Origin: Usnea hakonensis
Lineage: Eukaryota > Ascomycota > Lecanoromycetes > Lecanorales > Parmeliaceae
Length of the DNA: 64,000 nt
Assembly: GCA_013423325.1 (NCBI GenBank)
Contig: BLJB01000019.1
Span: 186,001-250,000 of the forward strand
Direction: 5' to 3'
Below, piece by piece: positions 22,204 through 33,700 of the stretch; position 1 is the first letter of the stretch, and each line of letters opens with the position of its first letter. The translations under genes and the position numbers were made by a program. The notes beneath the pieces were generated by a model, which ran no database searches, was not told the origin of the DNA, and saw only the letters and a program-made list of their open reading frames with translations.

Positions 22204-23946
22204 TGAGTCTGTCTGGTTAGCGATTGCTTAATGAATGAGCTGAAATGTGGACGAATATTGTTGATGTGATGAAGGAACTAGAAGATATGTGTTGGAAGAA
22301 ATCCTCAGTCAAGCTTCTAAATGGATAGTAAGGAGATTATAGGCGATTTGCGTGCTACGTGACACGAGAAAACAGCAGGTAGATGAGGCTGAAACGCGGT
22401 TCCTTGTGCAACCAGATCTGACTGTATCAAGAGCTAAAGATCTAAAAGGGAGTGTTTGCGAAGCCATACAATAGTAGGCTGCCTCATCACCGTGTAGTAA
22501 GGCGATAGGCTGGGCGCCTAAATATCAGTATTCTCTGCTGTTGTAACGGTTGTATCCGCCTTCGAACATGAGGGGTCACACTCTCTTACTCTCGGGGGGA
22601 TTTCCACAAATCAAGTAGTCTACTGGGCCATGTAAAGTATAGCGAGGTACGAGTGTGAGGGCCAAAAACCATAACGGAACCAGAACCCGGAAGGAGTCCA
22701 AATAGCCGGGTCCCTCCCCTCCAACCCCACAGCCCTTGGTATCTTCTCCGGAACTCCGAACACAAATGCGACCATCGAGAAGGATCAAACCGAACTAATC
22801 TTGATGAATCTAAGTATTCCATCTCACCAAAGCATTTCTGGCCAAGGAACGCCCATGCGCAAGTAGATAAGCAGCACCCCCCTTTGCATTAATTACTTGC
22901 TGCAATCAAACGATTCTGATACGGCGTGACTGCACTTCGATGGTTCCGACACTGTATATTTAAATAAATATTTGCTGCAGTCATACCTCTCTCATGCTGT
23001 ACCCTTGATGACTGATGCTGACAAATGTTTATACAGTAGCAAGATAATGTACCTAGGTAGATTTACAAAAATCAATGGGAACGGGGCAGAGAGCATAGCA
23101 GAGAGCATAGCAAAGTAGGAGGCTACACTTGCCAAGCGGTTTGTAAATGCGAACACGTCGCCGGTGCCGTCAAAATAGCCCACTTCTTCTCGTCTCCAAC
23201 ACTTGTCTTCTCCGTGAGTGGCTATCTGAGCGGTTTGTGCAGTGGGCTGCGGAGTAGTGCTTTGCGGAGTTTAGAGAGGCGCGGTAGGCAAAATGGGTGT
23301 GGGAGGCCTGGATCTCGCTTCTAATGCTTCCATTCGTGTGCTCATTGCATCCAACTTTTCCATGATTTGTGCAAGCATCGCATTGTCATTTGCCTGAGCT
23401 GATTCATCGCCGGTCTCCTCCTGATTTCCACCTCTTCGAGGCTCTTCGAGGCATGGTTGTCGAAACGCCCAGTGAAAGGATCGATCAAATGACTCCTAGC
23501 CGTTGATATAGGTATGCCGTCTAGCAGGGTCCTTCTGAATGCGTTGAATCCAATGGCCGCTTTCGGAAGTAGTGTCAAATGGTACTCGATGACGCGAGTG
23601 TATGTGAGGGACAGCTTGGAGCGTTGCACGATTAGGATTTGGTGCAGGCTTTGCATGTAACGATGGGATCCACTGGATATCTATCGCGATTTATTGCAAT
23701 AGTGACCGAAATGTTTGCTGCCATCTGTCACAAAATATCAATGACTGGGGTCGTGTAATATTGTACTGTAATAATCTGGTATGTGGTACTCCGTAGAAAG
23801 AGGATCACCAAGGCGCCAAGCCACGCTAAGCCTAATACGGATGACTCATGGATGGGGCCTGGCCTTGGCGTTCCTCTCCGGCGCTGACTGAGAGACAAAT
23901 GCCTTACGGCGCCCGTGGAGTAATACAAATATAAAGGACATCCAAA
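22204..23946. promoter_or_regulatory. shared upstream region of two divergent Zn2Cys6 genes
   Basis: No supported gene in 1.74 kb. CTCCGGAACTCCGAAC at about 22746-22761 and two minus-strand CTCCGCA-type elements (GCGGAG at about 23250 and 23264) match the motif family at other cluster promoters. A TACTCCGTA occurs at 23787-23795. A 104-codon minus-strand ORF (23342-23656) has no recognised domain. Confidence 0.4.
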
Positions 23947-26509
23947 ATGCCACCAACAAGAATTGATCATATTACAAAGGACGGGAATAACAGCGTCAAG
24001 GTTTCCTCAGACTCGAAGTCTAGCCTGCGCAAATATACTCTGTCCTGTTCTCGATGCAGAGCATCCAAACTTAAATGTGACACGAGGGAACCATGTGTAT
24101 ATTGCCCGTATTCTGATACGCTGGTATCATTATAACTAACCATTCTTCCTGCAGATGGAATGTGTTAAGCGTAATCTTGGCCACCTTTGTGCCAAAGATG
24201 AACGTCAGCCAAGAGCCAAAAAGGCAAAGACCAACAAGAACAGCAATATAGATTCCAAGACGTAAGTTTTGCTCAATGGTGCTCCGTATCAAAAGTCTCA
24301 CTCTGACTTGGGTTCATGTTCTCAGCGGTCCATCTCAGCTCCCGGAACAGGTAGCCGAAGAGGCTGCACAAGTGCTTGAGCACTTTGTCAATGGAACATC
24401 TCACATCCATGCCTACCCATCCACTGTCCTTGAGCCAGCAATATCCTTGGTGGCGCCAGACTATCCCATCACGTACTGGTCAACTACTAATAATCCACAA
24501 AGACATCATGAAAAATTTACATTGATTCGAGAGATTGTCGATTCTATACCTGAGCTAGACGTAATTCACGCCCTCCACGAAGTCTTCATCACACGTTGCC
24601 AGGGTCCTCTTGGCAACATTGTTCACACTCCGACATTCATGAGGCAAGCAAAAGATTTCTGTGGTTGCTTGGGGCTCGATTCGGCAGAAGCACAAGTCTT
24701 GGCCCTCTCTAGTACAATTTCCATGGATACACTTGCCACCCACCTCTTGGCGGTGCGTATTCTACTTCACCACGCGTCAAATGTATGCTCACATCCCCTT
24801 TCAACTAGCTTGTGCTCGCTCTCGCCTTTCATCCCAGTCCATCTTTACTTGGATGGTCCCCCACAGCTGTTACCCTTCTTGTAGAAGAGTTTCGAGCGTC
24901 AGACATACGTTCGAAGACCTGGAGGTCTCTTGCTTTGCGCTGTCTTCAAGGAGGAATTTCGCTCTTTTGTGGTTCGATTGCCAGTCTACAGGCTGCCATC
25001 ATGCTTTTACTTGACGGCCAAGAGGATTCATTAGCGCTCGATGCAGTCTTGGTCACTGGAATTTCTGGAGCCCAGAAACTAGGTTTGCATCGAATGGGTG
25101 ATGCAAAGTTGAAAGCCTCTGCATCGCCCGCCAATTCCTCGGGAAATGGCTCTTCTACGTTGACGGAGCCGGCCCACATACGAACAGAGATTGGTGTTCG
25201 CATCTGGTGAGTCGTTTCGAAACAAGTATCTCTCCTTGGAGCTTGGACTCTGACTAGTCCAAAACACAGGTGGGCACTTGTGATGCGAGATTGGTCGAAA
25301 GCGCAAGATCTAGGTTACTACTCTATTCATCCTTCACAGTTCAATACCCGCAGGCCATTACACATTAACGATGATGATCTCTGCGCAAGGACGCTAAGCA
25401 TCGACGTCCACAATGACGTTCCCGAACGGCCTCGATCCGAGTTCACCATGCTCTCATATACAGTCCACGCTCTAGATATTGCAACTTTTGCGCGCGAGTC
25501 CATCGATGTGCGTGGCCCCCCACACCTGGTAAAACGACAAGAAGAAACCAATGACTTTGGAAAGATGCGAACTCTCAACAAGAAGTACGAAAACTTTGTT
25601 ACTGGTTTGCCGTCTTATTTTAGACTGGGAAGCACCATGGGACTCACCTCAACGGGTCCCATGGCAGCGATACCAGTTCAGCGATGGATGTTGCATCAAC
25701 AGCTCTGGAGCCTGCTTTTGAGACTTCATCGAGCCAGTCTCTCGTCTTCGGATGGGCGCACATCCTGTCTGCAACTGGCCCAAAATATTATCAGCACTCA
25801 AGCGCAAATACAAGTACGGTGCGCCGTTTGTGGTTCTCTTTCTACCAGCGAAATACAACTGTTCAATGCTGCCACTGTACTGCTCATTGACTTGCTATTC
25901 TCATCCGAGTACAGGGATGCAGACTGTTCGAGTGCCCAACTAAGTCGATTAATGACAAGAGATAAGATTCGGGAAGCAATCGACTTACTACAGGGCCAAA
26001 GTGGTGCAGAAGGTTCTTCGTCTCTTGTAGACCCTCTATCGGAACGAGTCAAAGCCTCTGCTCAACGAAGCATCATTGCTCTTGAAGCATTGATGAAGCT
26101 AGAGGAAGATGAGTCTGGCAGTGATGGAGAAAGCAATGGGGCAAACTCGACAAAGAACGGTCTGGAAGGACGAGTAGCAGGAACTAATAACAATTCAAAT
26201 ACATCGCTCAAAACGAAAGTCATGGACATCTTGGAAGCTCTTCAGGGAAACGCCAAAACCGTAGCTCTAGCAAAGGAACAAGCGAGCTCTATATCTTTCT
26301 TCGAAACAGAAATGTTCATGCCTCTACCAACTATCACTGACGAATTCCAAGATCTGGACGTGTTGCCAGTGCTCTCTAACGACCCGAGCTGTGATCTTTG
26401 GCACTTTTTGGACGTTTATCCCTATCAATCTCCTACCGAATTTGGGTCCTCTTCGGCGACAGAAGACTTGCAAACGCTCGTCAACTCGACGCCATTTTTG
26501 CCGTCTTAG
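23947..26509 (+). CDS. Zn2Cys6 transcription factor (cluster regulator B)
   Basis: Five exons, 23947-24096, 24155-24261, 24326-24752, 24809-25206 and 25270-26509; introns of 56-64 nt; 773 residues. The zinc cluster is split by the first intron: CSRCRASKLKC and DTREPC in exon 1, then MECVKRNLGHLC in exon 2, giving C34-C37-C44-C50-C53-C62. The fungal-specific middle homology domain follows, including GVRIWWALVMRDW across the last intron junction and QKLGLHRMG before it. An asparagine/glycine/serine-rich linker and an acidic C-terminus fit an activation region. It is divergent from regulator A and convergent with the hydratase. Two regulators of one class in a single cluster suggest heterodimer or layered control, which is inference. 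Confidence 0.88.
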
Positions 26510-26716
26510 GCATAGCGCACTCTTTGAGTATCTTTGACACACCAGATCTTGCCGATGTCTATAGAATTACTGATGGGACCCGCGTCACACAGGTATTGCC
26601 TTCGTTTATGGAGATCTGACTTGACCTAAGTAGGCGGAGGAAGTGAGACTGCAACGACATGTTCAAGCGCTAAAGCATGTATAGCAACTAAATTTTATTA
26701 ACGTATGGAAACGCAT

Positions 26717-27529
26717 TCACAAGGTACCGCTAATACTCCCTGGCAAATCAACAAAGGGATCATCGGCAGGATCCGAGTGCCATCGATACTCCAACCCAAA
26801 TGCAATAAAATGGGCATGTTTAAGTGCCTTTTCTTTGTCAAATCCGATAATATCCGTTGCATCCCCCTTGGCACTCGCCTTTTGTGTAGTGGGACTCGCT
26901 CTTCGATCCTCGAGAGATACATAGGTGTTGGAGAGGAAAGCAAATCCCGCATCAATACCTGCCGTGACCCCCGACGAAGTCAAAAATTTGCCATCTTCCA
27001 CCCAGCGAGCACGCTTTTGCCACTGGACGCCGGGATCTGGAAGAAAACATGAACTGTCAACCGAAGGAGTAACTGTGGTGACAAGACTGCACGTACACTT
27101 TGGCGTCGCTTCATCATAAAAGCGCTTGTTTGTCGTTGCCTTACGTCCATCAAGCCGACCAGTGGCAGCGAGAAGGATGGATCCCGTGCAGACGGTAAAC
27201 ACACTAGCTGCTCGATCGACCAGCTGACCAATTTGCTGGAGTAGAACGGGATCCTGAACCAGGGTTCTCATGCCCTGACCTCCTGGGATGAAAAGGGTCT
27301 CAAATTGCTCCTCTTCCTTGAGCGCTTCAGTCAATGAAAGGTTGGGCACAATGCCAATATCGTTCTTGATAGTGGATTCCAAGCCATTTGGAGCACTCTG
27401 ATCGTGAATATTGACTAGCTTGACAGTGTAGTAGTCACTGCGGGGCACGACGGCGCCCAGAGGACCAAAGAGATCTAGCGCTTCGAAATCGCTGTATAGG
27501 AGCGAAAGGATTCGATGCTGCGTTGGCAT
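26717..27529 (-). CDS. DJ-1/PfpI isonitrile hydratase
   Basis: Exons 27529-27097 and 27036-26717 with a 60-nt intron whose length keeps the frame open (GTACGT donor, TTCCAG acceptor); spliced product 250 residues. Reading through would insert about 20 residues including three cysteines between EATPK and PGVQWQKRARW, where family members have none, so I favour splicing. The nucleophile elbow is TVCTGS with C114, preceded by an acidic D19 in FEALDLFGP and IPGGQG at 81-86, and followed by TSSGVTAGIDA. This subgroup (InhA type) hydrates isonitriles to N-formamides through the cysteine. In this cluster it would either make a formamide product or detoxify the isocyanide. CTCCGCGGA lies 152 bp upstream of the start. 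Confidence 0.9.
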   Translation of the reverse strand: MPTQHRILSLLYSDFEALDLFGPLGAVVPRSDYYTVKLVNIHDQSAPNGLESTIKNDIGIVPNLSLTEALKEEEQFETLFIPGGQGMRTLVQDPVLLQQIGQLVDRAASVFTVCTGSILLAATGRLDGRKATTNKRFYDEATPKCTCSLVTTVTPSVDSSCFLPDPGVQWQKRARWVEDGKFLTSSGVTAGIDAGFAFLSNTYVSLEDRRASPTTQKASAKGDATDIIGFDKEKALKHAHFIAFGLEYRWHSDPADDPFVDLPGSISGTL

Positions 27530-28084
27530 TTTATCTTTCTTTTCCCTTTCTTTTCCTTTTCCTTCGTCCTTTCCACGAGGTAGACTACAGGTCAGAGTCT
27601 GAGGAGGATTACGTTGCTGCGTTTATCCCGGAGCATCCTGCCCCGCACTCAGAGTAGCCCGATACCCTCTCACTCCGAAACTCCGCGGACAAAGTCGAGA
27701 GTCCGAGGGTTCGCCGCCTCAAAACCCTAAGAAGCGCAAGTGAAGCCAGCTTCAACTGTTCTGCAATACAACTTATGTGCCGCGGAATTATATGTACACA
27801 TCTTGGAGATTTTCTATCAAAATGCTGCAGAGATGACAAGCGCCGCCCCGCTCCTAGCCGTGAAAAAATCACAGTTCTGTCTTGCAAAGAGATTTAGAGG
27901 TTTACAGAGCTATTTATAATAGTGGTCATAAAAATGCTAACTGCAATTTTGTTTAAAAACTTATACCTCTAGATGGTCGTCTCCGATTCCTCTTATTTCT
28001 AGAACAACCTTGTTTTGTATCGTCATGTGCTGATTTATATCTAGAGAACATGTCTCACACAATTCCATTTGCTTCAGGACTTCC
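27530..28084. other. spacer between hydratase promoter and MFS 3' end
   Basis: Holds the hydratase promoter with ACTCCGAAA directly followed by CTCCGCGGA (27672-27689) and a CT-rich tract just upstream of the start (about 27536-27572), a common fungal promoter feature. Nothing else seen. Confidence 0.45.
27681..27689 (+). promoter_or_regulatory. CTCCGCGGA motif, hydratase promoter
   Basis: Identical nonamer to those at 16288 and 29813, 152 bp upstream of the hydratase ATG, with ACTCCGAA immediately beside it as at the transporter promoter. Confidence 0.55.
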
Positions 28085-29659
28085 TTATGCCGTGCTGTAA
28101 TCATTGTTGATCTCCTTCTCAGAACTTTTCACCTCATCGAAGCGGTTATCACGCACAAAAAGAACCACCACGAGAAATGCAACAGCTGCAAAGCCAATAC
28201 CTAGCCAGTAAGCACCACGAAAACCGAGTACAACGTCGCTACCGCCTTTGTTAACGTGCGTCTCTACGGTGGCAGCGATACCAAGGCCAATGGCAATCGA
28301 GTATTGCACCGCCGTCGAGATGAACGACCCGGCTATACCTTGCTCCTCTGGCAAAACCACATTGGAAATGAGTATACCAGACGATGCAAAGGACAGATCT
28401 GGGCCTCCAACAACGAGCAAGCAGGAGGGAAAGATTAATGCCCAGTAGACATTCGAGTCGCTGGCAAAGCTCATCAAAAGGTTGCCGATGAAGAAAGAGA
28501 ACATTGAAACGCCAAATATGTACTGGGCTGGAACCTTTGGAATGAAGATGCCGACCGATGCTGTTGCAAAGAAGCCTCCAATGACCAGAGGAACCATCTC
28601 TGCCACGGCAGTGAGAGGAAGTTTCTTGCGAATTGTGAAAATGAAGATTGTTGTGTAGTAAAGGAATATGCCAAAGGACATCCAGCCAAAAGACATTGCA
28701 GTCACGATAGGAGTAAAGCCTTTGCGTGTCCAGAGCGAATTGGGCAAAATGGGTGCTGTGACGTGTGATTGAGAAATGGCAAAGGCGACGATGAAGATGA
28801 TGCCGACTATAAGAAGTGCGTATGTGTAAGGCTCTTGCCAGCCAACCACAGAGGCTTGATTCCATGCAAAGGCAAAGAGGATGAGACCAGAAACGCCGAA
28901 AAATGTGCCTATATAGTCGAAATCCTTGAGACTGAGACCTGGAATAGGAGAGCCAACGTTGCGTGGAACAACGACAATAGTCGCCACGCTGAGGATGAGG
29001 CAGCCAATGGCCCAGAACCAGAAGCCCCATCGCCAAGTGACCTTTTGAGCAAAAGCAGCACCAATGAGACCACCAAAGATGTAGCCCGAAGGAGCGCAGA
29101 AGCCGAGGAAAGCAAAGGCAATGTTCTTTTTGACCGAAAAGGGCGGGAAAGCTCGCGCCAAGAGTGCAAACGCGTTGGGCACCAGAGCGCCGTTGCCGAC
29201 GCCAGTCATTGCCCGTGCAAAGTCGAAGAAGACAACGTTGTGTGCGAAGCCGCTGGCAAGAGACCAAATGGCCATCCAGATCCATCCAAACAAGTAGACA
29301 TTCTTGTGGCCAAAGTGGTCTCCTAGTCTTCCCGTCACCACGACCACGACACCACCGCACAGTGCGTATGCCGCCAGGAACCAAGACGTTTGTCCATTGC
29401 TCGTCGCATTAAGAGCTTGACCGATCTGTTGCACCGAGTATGCCGTGTTGCCCAGACCTCCGACTGAGAAGAGCTGAGACAAACCAATGACGACGATGAA
29501 AATCGCTTCTTGGAATGAAGATGAGAAGTTCGAGGGTGGAATAGCCGCATCCGGCTCGCCAGTACCTCCAGGTCCGACATTGGCGCTTTCACTTTGCACA
29601 GGTGCTTCTTTACTGAGAGGCTTGTCGTCTGGGATTGCAGATCTGCTGGCAGAAGACAT
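28085..29659 (-). CDS. MFS transporter, 14-TM drug:H+ antiporter type
   Basis: Single exon, 524 residues from the ATG at 29659 (earlier in-frame codons lack an ATG). After a 45-residue polar N-terminus come about 14 hydrophobic spans. Between TM2 and TM3 is GRLGDHFGHKN (motif A), and RAMTGVGNGALVPNAFALL matches the DHA2-like group of fungal exporters. The C-terminus is polar (RDNRFDEVKSSEKEINND). It is the right-most clear gene of the isocyanide cluster and is the probable exporter of the product or a self-protection pump. Its promoter has CTCCGCGGA and ACTCCGAA, as the hydratase does, suggesting joint regulation. Substrate cannot be predicted from sequence. Confidence 0.9.
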   Translation of the reverse strand: MSSASRSAIPDDKPLSKEAPVQSESANVGPGGTGEPDAAIPPSNFSSSFQEAIFIVVIGLSQLFSVGGLGNTAYSVQQIGQALNATSNGQTSWFLAAYALCGGVVVVVTGRLGDHFGHKNVYLFGWIWMAIWSLASGFAHNVVFFDFARAMTGVGNGALVPNAFALLARAFPPFSVKKNIAFAFLGFCAPSGYIFGGLIGAAFAQKVTWRWGFWFWAIGCLILSVATIVVVPRNVGSPIPGLSLKDFDYIGTFFGVSGLILFAFAWNQASVVGWQEPYTYALLIVGIIFIVAFAISQSHVTAPILPNSLWTRKGFTPIVTAMSFGWMSFGIFLYYTTIFIFTIRKKLPLTAVAEMVPLVIGGFFATASVGIFIPKVPAQYIFGVSMFSFFIGNLLMSFASDSNVYWALIFPSCLLVVGGPDLSFASSGILISNVVLPEEQGIAGSFISTAVQYSIAIGLGIAATVETHVNKGGSDVVLGFRGAYWLGIGFAAVAFLVVVLFVRDNRFDEVKSSEKEINNDYSTA

Positions 29660-30786
29660 TGTGGTTTGTACACAACAGAATTGAAGCAAAGCACACGCTT
29701 ATCGAGGGAGAAGATTTTGATATGTCAGATAATTAAAATGTCAATGAATGAGAAGAAGAGGTGGGCACTTTATATCCTGATCCATACGGCTTTGTGCCCT
29801 ACAATTGTGAAACTCCGCGGATTTTCACCAAAACTCCGAATCCCCAGAAACGAAAATCCGTGGCATGCAACATAGCCACTCGGCGTTAGAACATCATGAC
29901 AAAGCCGCTCAGTCTCCGCAGGATGCAATACTATGTCATCCAAGTCATTTGAACCATAACACAAAACCAGCTTCGGAGGTTGGAGCTCTCTCTGGACCGC
30001 GACGATGACCAATGCATCAAGTGCCTCGGAAGTGGTGAAGCTTACATCAGGATCCCACAATATATAACATTAATTCATATCATAGTATAAAAAAAAACAA
30101 AAAAAAATAAGTCTCCATGAAAGAGTAGGTAATCCCAGCATTCCAGCGCAGAAAGCCCACCCCCCCCCCAAAAAGAGCAGGCGCGCTACCCCACTCAGGC
30201 CTCAACACGCAGCTTGATATCAAAGCAACATACTTCCTCGCAGGCTCCCAAACTCCATACACTAGCGATGATGAATATGCAGGCCCCGATCGGGCACATC
30301 CCATAATCAGACCATGAATACATGAGCATATTCCATCGACCCATCACGAATAAGAGAATCTATCCAACATCCTCCACCATCATCGAATGCAGAGAGGAGA
30401 GTACGCTTTGATAATTGAGGATGGGAGGATGGTGGTACGATGGTTGTCTTTTCAGAGCGGGGGGGAAGGGGCGAGAGTGTAGTTGACGGTGGAGTAAAAT
30501 AGGGGAGAAGGTCTGCTCATCGATTCAAATTACATGACATGAGCACCACAGGAGATATACCGTATCTCGCACTTGATCCAAGACTCAAGAGTGATAAGTC
30601 GCACATATATTTTTCAAATACCTACCCAACGCAACCCATCCATCATCCAAGTAGGTCACTCAGCAATCCTCAATCCACCCTTTCAGGCCCATCCATCCAT
30701 CCACTTACTTGTCTTTACTCCATCCGGTCACATTGCATTTTTGAAGACTGGGCCTCAGCCACAGCCCTAATCCACCATCTCCCCAC
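29660..30786. other. spacer right of the cluster
   Basis: Contains the MFS promoter. Poly-A-rich stretches (about 30090-30109) and a C run (30159-30170) occur. No gene is supported. Confidence 0.45.
29813..29821 (+). promoter_or_regulatory. CTCCGCGGA motif, MFS promoter
   Basis: Third identical nonamer, 154 bp upstream of the transporter ATG. ACTCCGAA follows at 29832-29839. Spacing to the ATG is nearly the same as for the hydratase (152 bp). Confidence 0.55.
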
Positions 30787-33700
30787 TCAGCCAACCCAGC
30801 GCCTCGCACTCTGGAACACGCGAACCCACGGGCCATAATCCCCCCATTCATCCTCTGCGCCGGGCGGGACCCAGGACCCTGGGTTCAAGACCTGCATAGA
30901 TGTCGGAAGTCAGCATTGCTTTTTGAGGTAGTCAATGGAATTGCAAGCAGGACTTCCCAAGGAAAGGTATCCTTGATCCCCAAACATATCTTACGACACA
31001 AGCTCATCATTGAAAGGAAAGAATCAATCCGGAAAGATACGTACGCAGCGCTCCGGATGTGGCATCATGGCCAGAACACGGCCGTCTGCCGATCTGAGAC
31101 CGGCGATACCGGCCGGACTGCCGTTAGGATTCGCGGGATAGGACACCGTTGGTCGTAGGTAGTTATCCACATAGCGGATTGGCGCCTGCTTGGCAGCGAG
31201 CAGGGCCTCCGCGGCCGCGGACTGGTCCACAGCGCCAGCGAAGTGAGCCCGTCCTTCGGCGTGGCTGAGGGCAATCGGCATCGTGGTGCCAGTCATGCCG
31301 TGCAAAAAGACCGAGGGCCTCGTGGCATCGTCGAGGATTTCCACCATGCAGAAGCGTGCTTCATATTGTTCGCTCACGTTCCGCTGGAAAGTGGGCCATG
31401 ACTCTGCGCCTGGGATGAGGACCTTGAGACGACTAAGGAACTGACACCCATTGCACACGCCGAGGGTGAATGTGTCTTTCTTTGCAAAGAAGCTGGCGAA
31501 TTGCTCGCGGATGTCCTTGCGAAGCAGGACGGACTTTGCCCAGCCTTGGCCGGCGCCCAGTACGTCTCCGTACGAAAACCCACCACAGGCGACTAGTCCT
31601 TTGAAATTGTTCAGCAGCGATTCGCGACCCGAGAGTAGATCACTCATGTGAACGTCGACGGCCGTTAAGCCTGCACTCATGAAGGCAAATGCCATCTCAC
31701 TTTGACCATTGGTTCCTTGCTCCCTGAGGATGGCCACCCGAGGTCTGGTCGTTAATGAAAGACGATTTGAAATCTTAGCCGTGAATGGTAAAATGTTGAC
31801 GGCAGGTTTGAAAGTGAGGTTGTAGGAGAGACCTGGATCTCGGGTATCGAGGAATGAGTCATATTCGGAGTCTGCACACGCTGGATTATCTCGGAGCTTT
31901 GCCATCTGATAGGACGTGCTCGCCCAATCTTGGTGAAGCTTGCTTATTGTTGAGTAGTAAAGACGGTCCATGCCATGATATATGCTGATCGCAGGTTCTT
32001 TGGAAGAAGCAGAATGCGACGCAGACGTTTTTCCAATCTTTGTTATCAGGCCGTCAGGGGGACCACAAGTTGCGAAACAGCGATGGAAATTCGTCTCATC
32101 TTTCTTTCGAACTTGGAATACCGCGCCCAGTTCCTCGTTGAAAAGACTAGAGATGACGTCCGCATTGTTTTTCGATTTGCATATTGCATCCAGCATGACA
32201 CCCATGCCGCATCTTCCAGCTATACACATCTCAAGGAGGCACGTAAACAAGCCGCCGTCACTGATATCGTGATAGGCTAGGACGATCCCGGCTTCATGTA
32301 ATTGCTCGATGGCGTCAAAGTAATCCTTGATCAAGCCTTCATCTCTAACGTCTGGAGCCTCATTGCCGATCTGACCAAAGACTTGTGCAATCGCACTCCC
32401 GCCCATTGCTCTATGCCCCATAGCTAGATCGACCATCAATACCACCGTCTCTCCAACACCTTCTTCTTCGTCGCGGCGCAGAGCAGGCGTCCATGTATTA
32501 CGGATGTTGGCAACAGGCGCAACCGCCGTGACTACCAGCGAGAGAGGGGCGGTCACTTCAGTAGCCTTGCTCGTCTGGGGATTTGTCCATTTAGTCTTCA
32601 TTGAAGTCGAATCTTTCCCTACAGGAATGCTAATTCCGAGCTCAATGCAGAACTTGGTGACTTTCTCAACGGCTTCGTAGATCGCAGCACCCTCCCCAGG
32701 ATGATGGATTGCCGACATCCAGTTTGCTGAGAGCTTTATGCGCTCCTGGCGCTCTTCGATATGGGAAGCAGCGACATTCAATAACGCTTCAGCAACAGCC
32801 ATTCGAGCAGAAGCAGCAGCATTAATCAAAGCAAGGGTGGGCTTCTCCCCAATCGCAAGTGCTTCACCGGTTTTAATACCAGAAGTCAGGGAAGTAGCTG
32901 TAACTCCACAATCCGCGACAGGAACCTGATATTTCCCCGCCATGGGATCTCTTACGCAAAGGCCGCCGACCTGTCCTCGAATCAGCACTCGTCTCAAAGA
33001 TGGTGGCGATGATCTTACACTTCGGTCACTGATCGTGATCAGGTAGGACTTTGAGGCGACAGCAGGCAATCTTAGTACTCTCTGGATAGCGTCATCAAGA
33101 TTTGACCCATATGAGACCAGGCTGTTGTCGAAAGAAGGCAGCTCCAGCTTCCGTGATTCCACTACTCGATGCAGACTCGGTACCTTACCGAACAAAACTG
33201 GCATTGGAAGGTTAACCGGTTCTGGATGGTCTTGGGAATCTCGATCCATTAGTACAAGCCGCTTCTCTTCATGATCACCTCCCTGTGTTCTTCCCACTAT
33301 CGAAAATCCACATCTTTCTCGCTTCGCTATGGCTTTGAATCGATTCAATCCATCTGATGCAACGGCTATACAATATCGCTCCTGCGCCTCGTTGCACCAC
33401 AATTCAAGGGGGGATAAACCACGGTCTGCTGTCTGAATGTCTCGCAATTCAAACGTTCCTCCTAATTGTGAGTCGTGGATCAATTCAGGTATACCATTGG
33501 ATAGTCCACCTGTACGCCAGATTAAATGATAACCGCCAATAGATTTTCAAAACATACCTGCACCAATATCGTGTATAAAAAGGATTGGGTTTTCCATCCC
33601 CAGGCTAGTACACGCATTGATAACCTCTTGCGCTCTCCGTTCTACTTCGGGATTGCCTCGCTGTACGGATGCGAAGTCAAGCTCTGCAGACGATCCCTCG

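Noticed and set aside
10578..29659. Search for NRPS, PKS, P450 or methyltransferase genes in the cluster
   Set aside because: No adenylation, ketosynthase, heme-binding FxxGxRxCxG or SAM-binding motifs were seen in any long frame.
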